Shown: one piece after another, positions 7,646 through 14,536 of the stretch | Layout: each line of letters opens with the position of its first letter | Numbering within the stretch: the first letter of the stretch is position 1 | From: Actinomycetes bacterium | Lineage (GTDB): Bacteria > Actinomycetota > Acidimicrobiia > Acidimicrobiales > Microtrichaceae | Reading direction: 5' to 3' | Assembly: GCA_023392475.1 (NCBI GenBank) | Contig: JAEVZA010000060.1 | Span: forward strand, 1-21,520 | Length of the DNA stretch: 21,520 nt | Position numbers and translations under genes: made by a program | The notes under the pieces: model-generated | What the model saw: only the letters and a program-made list of their open reading frames with translations | Told to the model about the DNA's origin: nothing | Database searches by the model: none

Positions 7646-8092
7646 CTAGTCGTCCTTCTTGCGGCGCACGATCAGCGTGAAGCGCTCGGTCACGACGGGC
7701 TCGCCGGCCTCGTCGCGCCAGTCCATCTCCCGCACGTAGAACTCCATGACGGCCGAGCCGGTCTCGCGCTCGTAGACGTCGGAGATCCGGCCCGTGCCGG
7801 TGAGCGTCTCGCCGACCTGCGGCGGGCGGGCGTACTCGAACTCCTGCTCGCCGTGCAGGATCATCCGGCCCTTGCCACGCAGCTTGTCGATCGGCAGCCC
7901 GGCGGCGCCGCCGGTGCCCATCGAGCCCCAGTAGCTCATGACGAACGGCCACGTGGGCGGCGTCGGCGCGCCCGGACCCGTGTACCGGGCCGGGTCGTCC
8001 TTCACGGCGGTCGCGAACGCGCGCACCGGACCCTGCTCGATCACGATCGTCTGGCTGCCCAGCTCGGTGCCCTTGAGCTCCGTCAACGCCAT
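7646..8092 (-). CDS. MaoC/FAS1-type dehydratase N-terminal hot-dog protein (148 aa)
   Basis: This is a single hot-dog domain of the MaoC-dehydratase N-terminal (FAS1_DH/HadA-like) type. It carries the characteristic start 'GTELGSQTIVIEQGPVRAFA', a 'PPTWPFVM' segment and the strand 'ILHGEQEFEYARPPQVGETL', but no D....H hydratase motif, so by family precedent it is the non-catalytic, substrate-binding half of an enoyl-CoA hydratase heterodimer. The partner is probably the catalytic MaoC protein at 17859, or a ChsH2-type complex with the DUF35 protein at 9501. The ATG at 8092 follows GAGGGGG at good spacing; the same GAGGGGGAC leader precedes the genes at 15603 and (as AGGGGGAC) at 17859. It is divergent from the SDR operon, and operator box 2 lies between, 53 bp from this ATG. 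Confidence 0.82.
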   Translation of the reverse strand: MALTELKGTELGSQTIVIEQGPVRAFATAVKDDPARYTGPGAPTPPTWPFVMSYWGSMGTGGAAGLPIDKLRGKGRMILHGEQEFEYARPPQVGETLTGTGRISDVYERETGSAVMEFYVREMDWRDEAGEPVVTERFTLIVRRKKDD

Positions 8093-8145
8093 GTGTCCCC
8101 CTCGGTCGGATCGTGCGCCGTCGCCGGGCGGCCTCGCCGCCTGAC

Positions 8146-8161
8146 CTGACGTCCGTGTCAG
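8146..8161 (+). promoter_or_regulatory. CTGACG operator box 2 in a divergent promoter region
   Basis: CTGACGTCCGTGTCAG is an imperfect inverted repeat identical to box 4. One nucleotide downstream is TTAGTC(T) at 8163-8169, a candidate -10 for the SDR gene. The predicted start of transcription (about 8176-8178) coincides with the SDR ATG at 8178, and no purine-rich ribosome-binding site is present, so the SDR mRNA may be leaderless. An extra CTGAC half-site (8141-8145) precedes the box. The position could also control the divergent MaoC-N gene. Confidence 0.72.
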
Positions 8162-8177
8162 GTTAGTCTGCCCGCCC

Positions 8178-9086
8178 ATGGGCATCCTCGACGGACGGGT
8201 CGCGATCGTCACGGGCTCGGGCCGCGGGCTCGGGCGGGAGTTCGCGCTGTGCCTCGCGGCGCAGGGCGCGGCGGTCGTGGTGAACGACGTCGGCGTGTCG
8301 CTGCGCGGCGACTCGACGGAGGAGGATCCCGCGGGCTCGGTCGTCGACGAGATCGAGGCCGCGGGGGGCCGGGCCGCCGCGGCCCGCGACTCGGTGTCGG
8401 ACTTCGAGGCCGCCGGGCGCATCGTGCAGACCGCCGTCGACGTGTTCGGCCGGGTCGACATCGTGGTGAACAACGCCGGGATCGTCCGCGACCGCACGCT
8501 CGTCAAGATGGACGAGGGCGACTTCGACGCCGTGATCGCCACGCACCTCAAGGGCACGTTCAACGTGACGCGCCACGCCGCGCCGCTGATGAAGGAGGCG
8601 GGGTACGGGCGGATCGTCAACATCACGTCGTCGGCCGGCCTCCGCGGCAACTTCGGCCAGACCAACTACGGCGCCGCCAAGGCCGGGATCATGGGCATGA
8701 CGTTCGTGTGGGCGCTCGAGCTCGCCCGCTCCGGCATCACCGTCAACGCCCTCGCACCCGCCGGCGTGACCCGCATGACGGCGGACCTCTCCGACCCCGA
8801 CGCCGTGGCCGAGATGCCGGCCACGCTCGACCCGTCGCTCAACGCGCCGCTCGTCGCCTACCTCGCCTCGGAGCAGGCCGGGCACGTGAACGGCCAGATC
8901 TTCGGGCGCACCGACTACAGCTTCACGATCTTCCAGCACCCGAAGCAGGTCGCCTGGATGCACCGCGAGGGCGGATGGGACGTCGAGGGGGTCGCCGAGC
9001 AGTTCGACACCATGCTCGGCCAGCACCTGCAGCAGGTGGGCATGGTGATGCCCAAGGGTCTGAGCCAGGAGAACACCCGAACCTAG
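8178..9086 (+). CDS. SDR-family 3-hydroxyacyl-CoA dehydrogenase (MFE-2-like)
   Basis: This 302-residue NAD(P)-dependent short-chain dehydrogenase should oxidise a 3-hydroxyacyl-CoA to the 3-ketoacyl-CoA. The cofactor motif TGSGRGLG (12-19), NNAG (98-101), and a catalytic Ser151/152, Tyr164, Lys168 set are intact. 'VVVNDVGVSLRGD' after the second strand and 'FGQTNYGAAKAGIMG' are typical of the dehydrogenase domain of peroxisomal multifunctional enzyme type 2 and its bacterial single-domain relatives. The long C-terminal part after residue 240 (extra aromatic and acidic segment) also fits that group. The ATG at 8178 follows operator box 2 and a -10 hexamer so closely that translation may be leaderless. 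It heads a four-gene operon (SDR, CMD-like, DUF35, thiolase-like) and has a paralogue at 15603. Confidence 0.9.
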   Translation: MGILDGRVAIVTGSGRGLGREFALCLAAQGAAVVVNDVGVSLRGDSTEEDPAGSVVDEIEAAGGRAAAARDSVSDFEAAGRIVQTAVDVFGRVDIVVNNAGIVRDRTLVKMDEGDFDAVIATHLKGTFNVTRHAAPLMKEAGYGRIVNITSSAGLRGNFGQTNYGAAKAGIMGMTFVWALELARSGITVNALAPAGVTRMTADLSDPDAVAEMPATLDPSLNAPLVAYLASEQAGHVNGQIFGRTDYSFTIFQHPKQVAWMHREGGWDVEGVAEQFDTMLGQHLQQVGMVMPKGLSQENTRT

Positions 9087-9096
9087 GGTGGACGCC

Positions 9097-9477
9097 ATGA
9101 GCCGATCCTCCGACGACGCCCCCGACCTCAGCGCTCCCGACCACACCGAGCTCCGGGACGAGCTGCCGTCCATCCAGGACGCGTTCCCGCGCGTCGCGGA
9201 CTCCCTCGCGGGCTACCTGTCGTCGCTCGACGGCCTCGCCGGGATCGACCGCAAGACCCACGAGCTGATCCGGCTCGCGTGCACGGTCAGCCTGCGGTAC
9301 GGACCGGGTGTGGAGCGCCACGCCATGCTGGCCGCCGAGTTCGGCGCCCGCTGGGAGGAGGTGCTGGGCACGCTCGTGCTCACGCAACCCAGCTTCGGGC
9401 TCATCCCCGCCCGGGAGATGCTGCCCTTCGCCCGCGCCGGCTACGAGGCCGGCGTCGCCACCCTCGACGAGGACTGA
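9097..9477 (+). CDS. Carboxymuconolactone decarboxylase-like (CMD/AhpD fold) protein without the redox cysteines
   Basis: This 126-residue, mostly helical protein has the CMD-family core 'KTHELIRLACTVSLRYGPGVERHAMLAAEFGARWEEVLG' broken as follows: KTHELIRLA (53-61), RYGPGVERH (67-75) and GARWEEV (83-89). In AhpD-type members a CxxC precedes the histidine; here that stretch reads YGPGVERH, so only His75 is kept and the sole cysteine is Cys62. A peroxidase role is therefore unlikely, and a lyase, isomerase or accessory role is possible but unproven. The ATG at 9097 is preferred because AGGGTGG (9085-9091) gives a proper ribosome-binding site; a GTG at 9088 would add three residues. It begins 10 bp after the SDR stop and is probably co-transcribed with it. 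Confidence 0.72.
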   Translation: MSRSSDDAPDLSAPDHTELRDELPSIQDAFPRVADSLAGYLSSLDGLAGIDRKTHELIRLACTVSLRYGPGVERHAMLAAEFGARWEEVLGTLVLTQPSFGLIPAREMLPFARAGYEAGVATLDED

Positions 9478-9500
9478 ACGGAGCGTGACGGAGTGACCGG

Positions 9501-9962
9501 ATGAGCGACGCACCACCGCAGCCGTTCAGGGTCCTGCCGGCGGTCACCCCCGAGAACGAGCACTTCTGGCGTGGCGGCGAGGCGGGCGAGCTGCGGTTCC
9601 TCCGCTGCGACGACTGCGGCACCTGGATCCACCCGCCGCAGCCGCGCTGCCCGACGTGCCTGTCCAAGGCCGTCGCCCCGCAGGCGGTGTCCGGCCGCGG
9701 CCGGGTCCTGACCTACACCGTCAACCACCAGTCCTGGTACCCCGACCTCGACCCGCCGTACGTCGTCGCCATCGTCGAGCTGCCCGAGCAGTCAGGCCTG
9801 CGGCTGACCACCAACATCGTGGGCATCGCACCCGACGAGGTGGACTTCGACATGGCCGTCCGCGTCGTGTTCGAGGAGTACCCTGATCCCCGCGGCAACG
9901 TGTGGCTCCCGTTCTTCGAGCCCGATCCCGACGCGGCCGCCGGCGCCGGAGGTGCGTCGTGA
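9501..9962 (+). CDS. DUF35 zinc-ribbon/OB-fold protein (thiolase partner)
   Basis: This 153-residue protein has the DUF35 arrangement: an N-terminal helix (ENEHFWRGGEAGEL, 19-31), a rubredoxin-like zinc ribbon with CDDC (36-39) and CPTC (50-53), then an OB-fold (GRVLTYTVNHQ onward). DUF35 proteins bind acyl-CoA thiolases or thiolase-like aldolases; in steroid side-chain degradation the DUF35 domain of ChsH2 is the obligate partner of the aldolase Ltp2. The stop codon TGA overlaps the GTG start of the next gene (GTGA, 9959-9962), implying translational coupling and equal amounts of both subunits. The C-terminus ends in a disordered Asp/Ala/Gly-rich tail. The ATG at 9501 lies 23 bp after the CMD-like gene. 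Confidence 0.88.
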   Translation: MSDAPPQPFRVLPAVTPENEHFWRGGEAGELRFLRCDDCGTWIHPPQPRCPTCLSKAVAPQAVSGRGRVLTYTVNHQSWYPDLDPPYVVAIVELPEQSGLRLTTNIVGIAPDEVDFDMAVRVVFEEYPDPRGNVWLPFFEPDPDAAAGAGGAS

Positions 9963-11197
9963 CGGGCCGGGGCGACGCGGGCGAGCGACGCGCCGTGATC
10001 TCCGGCGTCGGCCAGAGCCAGGTCGGTCGCCGCATCTACCGGGAGGCGCTCGACCTCACGCTCGACGCGTGCCTCGAGGCCATCGAGCACGCGGGACTCG
10101 ACCGCTCGGACATCGACGGGCTGGCGACCTACCCCGGGAACCTCAGCATCCCGCCCGGCTTCTCGGGCGTCGGGATCGCGGAGGTGCACGACGCGCTCCG
10201 GCTCGACCTCGACTGGTTCGCCGGGGGCATGGAGCTGCCCGGCCAGCTGGGCGCGGTGGCGAACGCGATCGCCGCCGTGTCGACCGGCTTGTGCAACCAC
10301 GCGCTCTGCTTCCGCACCGTGTGGGAGGCCTCGGCCCAGGGCGACGCCGGACGGGCCTCCGTCACGATGGGTGGCGGCGGTGGCGGCGGTGGGTACCGCG
10401 CCACCAGCTTCATGCAGTGGACGTTGCCGTTCGGTGCGCCGTCGGCGGCGAACTGGATCGGCATGATGGCCAACCTCCACTTCCACCGGTACGGGACCAC
10501 CCGGGAGCAGCTGGCGTGGATCGCCCTGAACGCCCGGCGCAACGCGGAGATCAACCCGAAGGCGATCTACCGGACGCCGATGACGATGGAGGACTACCTC
10601 GGCGTCCGCATGGTGTCGACGCCCCTGTGCCTCTACGACTGCGACGTCCCGGCCGACGGCTCCACGGCGATCGTCGTCTCCCGGGCGGACGCCGCGCCCG
10701 ACCTGCCGCGGACCCCCGTGCAGGTCGAGTCCGTGGGCACCGCGCTCCGCGGGCGCCCGAGCTGGGACCAGTTCGACGACCTCACCACGATGGCGCTCCG
10801 CGACGCCGCGGCGATGATGTGGGAGCGCACCGACCTGACGCCTGCCGACGTGCACGTGGCGGAGCTGTACGACGGGTTCTCGTTCATCACGATGGCGTGG
10901 CTCGAGGCGCTCGGCTTCTGCGGCCACGGCGAGGGCGGCGCGTTCGTCGAGGGCGGTGGGCGCATCGCCCGCGAGGCGTGCGGCGTGCCCGGCGGCGTGG
11001 CGCTCAACACGCACGGCGGCCAGCTGTCGGCCGGTCGGCTCCACGGCTTCGGCTTCCTCCACGAGGCGTGCCTCCAGCTGTGGGGGGAGGCGGGGGAGCG
11101 CCAGACCCACGTGCCCGGCGGCGACCTGCCGTCGGTCGCCGTGGCCGCGGCGGGCGGTGGCCCGCTCGCCGCGTCGATGCTGCTCACCCGCGCCTGA
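9959..11197 (+). CDS. Thiolase-superfamily protein (SCP-x/Ltp2-like), nucleophilic Cys absent
   Basis: This 412-residue thiolase-fold protein carries the C-terminal half signatures AELYDGFSF (301-309), ALNTHGGQLSAGRLHG (348-363, with the conserved His352 and His362) and GFCGHGEGG. In SCP-x-type thiolases the N-terminal half has a cysteine in an 'NNCSTGS'-like loop; the matching stretch here reads FAGGMELPGQ (87-96), with Met91 near the expected cysteine. This suggests it is not a classical thiolase but may act like the retro-aldolase Ltp2, which works with a DUF35 partner. Tyr304 in ELYD is a candidate catalytic residue by that analogy. A run of eight glycines (138-145) forms an unusual loop. 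Start GTG overlaps the DUF35 stop by 4 bp. The convergent aminotransferase ends 3 bp beyond its stop. Confidence 0.85.
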   Translation: MTGRGDAGERRAVISGVGQSQVGRRIYREALDLTLDACLEAIEHAGLDRSDIDGLATYPGNLSIPPGFSGVGIAEVHDALRLDLDWFAGGMELPGQLGAVANAIAAVSTGLCNHALCFRTVWEASAQGDAGRASVTMGGGGGGGGYRATSFMQWTLPFGAPSAANWIGMMANLHFHRYGTTREQLAWIALNARRNAEINPKAIYRTPMTMEDYLGVRMVSTPLCLYDCDVPADGSTAIVVSRADAAPDLPRTPVQVESVGTALRGRPSWDQFDDLTTMALRDAAAMMWERTDLTPADVHVAELYDGFSFITMAWLEALGFCGHGEGGAFVEGGGRIAREACGVPGGVALNTHGGQLSAGRLHGFGFLHEACLQLWGEAGERQTHVPGGDLPSVAVAAAGGGPLAASMLLTRA

Positions 11198-11200
11198 CGG

Positions 11201-12406
11201 TCACCAGGCGCGGTCCAGGCGGTCCGCCGCGTCGACGAGCAGCTCGGGCGCGAGCGTCGCGAACGAGAGGCGGGCGTTCGTGGTGGGCCGCCCGTCGAGG
11301 GTGAACGCGGAGCCGGGGACGAGCGCCACCCCGTGCGCGAGCGCCCGGGCGAGCAGCTCGTCGGTGTCGGTGCCGTCACGGGCGCGCAGCCACAGGAACA
11401 TGCCGCCGTCGGGGACGTCCACGGTGACCCGGTCGCCGAGCCGCTCCCGCAGCGCGGTCGCGAGCGCGATCGACCGCTCGCGCGACGTGCGCCGGAGCCG
11501 CTCGAGGTGGGCCGGCTGGTGGCCGTCGGTGAGCAGGTGGGCGACCACGAGCTGGTTGGCCGTGGGGGTGTGCAGGTCGGCCGACTGCTTGAGCCGCGCC
11601 ACCGCCGCCACGACGTCCTCCGGCCCGGTCATCCAACCGACCCGCAGCCCCGGCGCCAGCACCTTCGAGGAGGACCCGACGTGCACGACGCGCGCACCGC
11701 GCCCGTGCAGGGCCCGCGTCGGCGGTCCCCAGTGCACGTCGCGGTAGGCCGCGTCCTCGACCACGACCGCGCCGACCCGGTCCGCCAGCTCGAGGAGGCG
11801 GGCGCGGCGGCCGGGGGAGAGGACCGACCCGGTCGGGTTGTGGTGGTCGGCAACGACGTAGACGACCGCGGGGCGCACGCCGTCGTCGATGAGCGAGGCC
11901 AACGCGTCGACGTCCATGCCCCGGTCGTCTCCCGGGACGCCGAGCAGCCACGCGTCGGCCGACCGGAACGCCTGCACCGCGCCGAGGTAGGCCGGCTCCT
12001 CCAGCACGACGACGTCGCCCGGGGCGCACAGCGACCGGGCGAGGAGGTCGAGCGCCTGCTGCGAGCCGGTCGTGACCACGACGTCGGCCGGGCCGACGCC
12101 GAGCTCCCCGGCGAGGTGCTCCCGCAGCGGAGCGATGCCGGCGGTCGGCCCGTACTGGAGCGCGGTGGGCCCGAGCGGGCCCGTGGCGGCGAGCGCCGCC
12201 TCGAACGCGGCGTGGACGCGGTCCGGGTCGAGCAGCGACACGTCGGGCAGCCCGCCGGCGAGCGAGCGCACGTCGGGGCGGTCGACCAGGTCGAGCAGCT
12301 CGCGTATGCGCGAGGAGCCCACCCGGTCGGCGGCCCGCGCCGCGCCCGGTGAGCGGCGCGCCGGTCCGCGCCCGGTGACGTGGTGGTCGAGGAGGTCGTG
12401 GCCCAT
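11201..12406 (-). CDS. PLP-dependent class I/II aminotransferase (2-aminoadipate/aromatic aminotransferase-like)
   Basis: This 401-residue fold-type I enzyme has LAGGLPD (49-55), the cofactor-contacting VVTTGSQQALDLLAR (110-124), HNPTG (189-193), an aspartate in VEDAAY (216-221), the Schiff-base lysine Lys248 in GSSSKVLAPGLRVGW, and a carboxylate-binding arginine in NARLSFA near the end. The combination matches the LysN/Aro8-like group related to the C-terminal domain of MocR regulators, but there is no winged helix here. Amino-donor and acceptor cannot be assigned. The ATG at 12406 gives an unusually basic, poorly conserved leader of about 30 residues with no ribosome-binding site; an internal GTG at codon 29 is a possible alternative. 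It is divergent from the MmyB-like regulator (122-bp gap), which may control it, and no CTGACG box is adjacent. Confidence 0.85.
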   Translation of the reverse strand: MGHDLLDHHVTGRGPARRSPGAARAADRVGSSRIRELLDLVDRPDVRSLAGGLPDVSLLDPDRVHAAFEAALAATGPLGPTALQYGPTAGIAPLREHLAGELGVGPADVVVTTGSQQALDLLARSLCAPGDVVVLEEPAYLGAVQAFRSADAWLLGVPGDDRGMDVDALASLIDDGVRPAVVYVVADHHNPTGSVLSPGRRARLLELADRVGAVVVEDAAYRDVHWGPPTRALHGRGARVVHVGSSSKVLAPGLRVGWMTGPEDVVAAVARLKQSADLHTPTANQLVVAHLLTDGHQPAHLERLRRTSRERSIALATALRERLGDRVTVDVPDGGMFLWLRARDGTDTDELLARALAHGVALVPGSAFTLDGRPTTNARLSFATLAPELLVDAADRLDRAW

Positions 12407-12528
12407 GCGGTCACGGGACCACACCCGGCCGGCGCCGCCCAGGGCGGGTGGATGCTGGTACTGCCACCACCACCCACGGCGGCGAACCCGGTCGACGCCC
12501 GCGCACCCCGATCTGCTCCACTGGCCTG

Positions 12529-13335
12529 GTGGACCGGCACAGCGAGCTCGGCGACTTCCTCCGCACCCGCCGGGCCGCGGTCGAGCCGGCCGCGGTCGGG
12601 CTCCCCGCAGGTGAGCGACGCCGCGCTCCGGGGCTCCGTCGGGAGGAGGTCGCGCTGCTCGCGGGCGTGTCGGTGACCTGGTACACGTGGCTCGAGCAGG
12701 GCCGGGACGTGAACCCCTCGCGGTCCGTGCTCGACGCGCTGGCCCGCGCGCTCCTCCTCGACGACGCGGAGCACGCGCACCTCCTCGTGCTCGCGGCGGA
12801 CGACCCTGCACCGCCGGGAGCGGACGACGGCCCGCCCCCCGACGCCCTGGTCCGCGCCCTGCACGCCCTCGACCCGAGCCCCGGGTACCTGCTCGGGCCC
12901 CGGTGGGAGTACCTCGCCTGGAACGACGCGCAGGAGCGGCTGTACCCGGCGTCGGGGCTGCCCGACGCCGATCGCAACCTGTTGGTGATCGTGCTCACGG
13001 ACCCCGCCGCCCGTGCGCTGATCGTCGACTGGGAGGTGGAGGCGCGGCACATGGTGACCGAGTTCCGCGCCGCCGTCGCCGGGCGTCGTGACGATCCCGC
13101 GCTGGACGCGCTGGTGGAGCGGCTGCGGTCGACCAGCCCGGAGTTCGACCGCTGGTGGACCGACCACGACGTCACCGGGTTCCGGAGCCGGCTGCGCCGC
13201 TACCGCCACCCGTCGGCCGGGCTGCTCACGTTCGAGTACCAGGCGTTCGTCCCCGCGGAGTGGCCGTCGTACCGGCTCGTGAGCCAGCTCGGCGTGCCGG
13301 GGGACGACAGCACGGAGCGGCTGTCGCTAACCTGA
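12529..13335 (+). CDS. XRE-family transcriptional regulator with MmyB-like ligand-binding domain
   Basis: This 268-residue regulator has an N-terminal helix-turn-helix of the actinobacterial type (LGDFLRTRR, then RRAPGLRREEVALLAGVS and TWYTWLEQGRDVNPS, residues 7-65) and a C-terminal PAS-like MmyB domain beginning near residue 107 (ALDPSPGYLLGPRWEYLAWN). From memory, one structurally studied MmyB-like protein carried a fatty acid in this domain, so a lipid effector is conceivable here but not shown. The GTG at 12529 is chosen because it begins the conserved RHSELGDFLR segment; upstream in-frame codons read low-complexity sequence. Such regulators usually act on a divergent neighbour, here the aminotransferase. 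A short imperfect inverted repeat (TCCAC...GTGGA, 12516-12532) overlaps its start. Its TGA stop codon lies inside operator box 3. Confidence 0.85.
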   Translation: MDRHSELGDFLRTRRAAVEPAAVGLPAGERRRAPGLRREEVALLAGVSVTWYTWLEQGRDVNPSRSVLDALARALLLDDAEHAHLLVLAADDPAPPGADDGPPPDALVRALHALDPSPGYLLGPRWEYLAWNDAQERLYPASGLPDADRNLLVIVLTDPAARALIVDWEVEARHMVTEFRAAVAGRRDDPALDALVERLRSTSPEFDRWWTDHDVTGFRSRLRRYRHPSAGLLTFEYQAFVPAEWPSYRLVSQLGVPGDDSTERLSLT

Positions 13336-13347
13336 CGCCCGTGTCAG
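13332..13347 (+). promoter_or_regulatory. CTGACG operator box 3
   Basis: CTGACGCCCGTGTCAG differs from boxes 2 and 4 at one position and lies 20 bp upstream of the GTG of the acyl-CoA dehydrogenase alpha gene. The TGA stop of the MmyB-like regulator is embedded in it (13333-13335). The hexamer after the usual 1-nt gap is TCCAGA, a poorer -10 than at the other boxes, and the ribosome-binding site AGAGGTGG begins almost at once, so the start of transcription here is less clear. The box may block read-through as well as initiation. Confidence 0.65.
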
Positions 13348-13366
13348 GTCCAGAGGTGGTGAACCG

Positions 13367-14536
13367 GTGCGGCTGACGTGGGGACCGGAGGACGAGGCGT
13401 TCCGCGCGGAGATCTCCGCGTTCCTGGACGAGCACGCGCCCGAGGAGTGCCGCGACGGCCGCGACTGGATCGGCGACGAGTCGGGTGAGATCCCGCGGTG
13501 GGCGCGTGAGTGGCAGGCGCTGCTGTTCGACTCGGGGTGGATGGTGCCCGGCTACCCGCCGGAGCTCGGCGGCCGGAACGCGACGCCCCTGCAGTCGCTG
13601 ATCTACCAGGAGGAGCTGTCCCGACGGGGCCTGCCCCGGTCGGTCCACTTCGGGGGCTACGCGATCGTCGGGCCGTCGCTCCTCGAGTTCGGCAACGACG
13701 AGCAGCGGGCGCTCGCCCCGGCCGCCATCCGTGGCGACACCGTCTGGTGCGTCGGGATGAGCGAGCCCGACGCCGGGTCCGACCTCGCCAACCTCCAGAC
13801 CCGGGCCGTGCCCGACGGCGACTCCTTCGTCGTCACCGGACAGAAGGTCTGGACGAGCTACGCGATGGTGGCCCAGAAGTGCTTCCTCTACGTGCGCACG
13901 AACCCGACCGCGCCGAAGCACAAGGGCATCTCGCTGCTGATCGTCGACATGGACTCGCCGGGCCTCGAGATCCGCCCGCTCCGCCACATCACCGGCGCCG
14001 CCGAGTTCGCCGAGGTGTTCCTGGACGAGGTCGTCGTGCCGCGCGCCAACCTGGTCGGCGAGCTGGACAACGGCTGGCGCATCACGATGGGGTCGCTCGC
14101 GCACGAGCGGGGCGGCCTCTGGGTCGAGGGCGTGTCCGGCGCGCAGCGTGCGGTCGACGGCCTGGTCGAGATCGCGAGGCGCCGGGGCCTCGCGAAGGAC
14201 CCGGTCGTGCGCCGGCAGCTCGGTCGGCTGCAGCAGGAGGTCGGGTCCCTGCGTGCCCTCGGCTACAAGGGCTTCGCCTCGTTCGCGCAGGGCTCGTCGG
14301 CCCCCGAGCACTCCTTCATGAAGCTCGCCTCGTCCGAGCTCCGCCAGCGCCTCTACGAGCTGGGCATGGACCTCCAGGGCGCCTACGCCACGGTCACGGA
14401 CCCCGACCTCGTCGAGGAGCGCGGCCGTTGGCAGCACTCGTGGCAGGTGTCGCTCGCGGCCACGATCGGCGGCGGCACGTCGGAGATCCAGCGCAACGTC
14501 GTCGCCACCCGCGTCCTGGGGCTGCCCCGTGCCTGA
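13367..14536 (+). CDS. Acyl-CoA dehydrogenase, large subunit of an alpha/beta pair (FadE-type)
   Basis: This 389-residue flavoenzyme subunit has MSEPDAGSDLANLQTRA (131-147), VTGQKVWTSYA (156-166) and the C-terminal GGGTSEIQRNVVA (368-380). It matches the larger partner of the heteromeric acyl-CoA dehydrogenases described in mycobacteria, such as FadE28/29 and FadE26/27, which act on bulky steroid side chains. The catalytic EGT motif is GGT (Gly370); Glu247 in LAHERGG is positioned to serve as the base, as in isovaleryl-CoA dehydrogenase. The GTG start is supported by AGAGGTGG (13351-13358). Its last 8 bp overlap the next gene, so the two subunits are translationally coupled. Operator box 3 lies directly upstream. 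Together with the beta subunit and an SDR it forms a three-gene operon. Confidence 0.93.
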   Translation: MRLTWGPEDEAFRAEISAFLDEHAPEECRDGRDWIGDESGEIPRWAREWQALLFDSGWMVPGYPPELGGRNATPLQSLIYQEELSRRGLPRSVHFGGYAIVGPSLLEFGNDEQRALAPAAIRGDTVWCVGMSEPDAGSDLANLQTRAVPDGDSFVVTGQKVWTSYAMVAQKCFLYVRTNPTAPKHKGISLLIVDMDSPGLEIRPLRHITGAAEFAEVFLDEVVVPRANLVGELDNGWRITMGSLAHERGGLWVEGVSGAQRAVDGLVEIARRRGLAKDPVVRRQLGRLQQEVGSLRALGYKGFASFAQGSSAPEHSFMKLASSELRQRLYELGMDLQGAYATVTDPDLVEERGRWQHSWQVSLAATIGGGTSEIQRNVVATRVLGLPRA

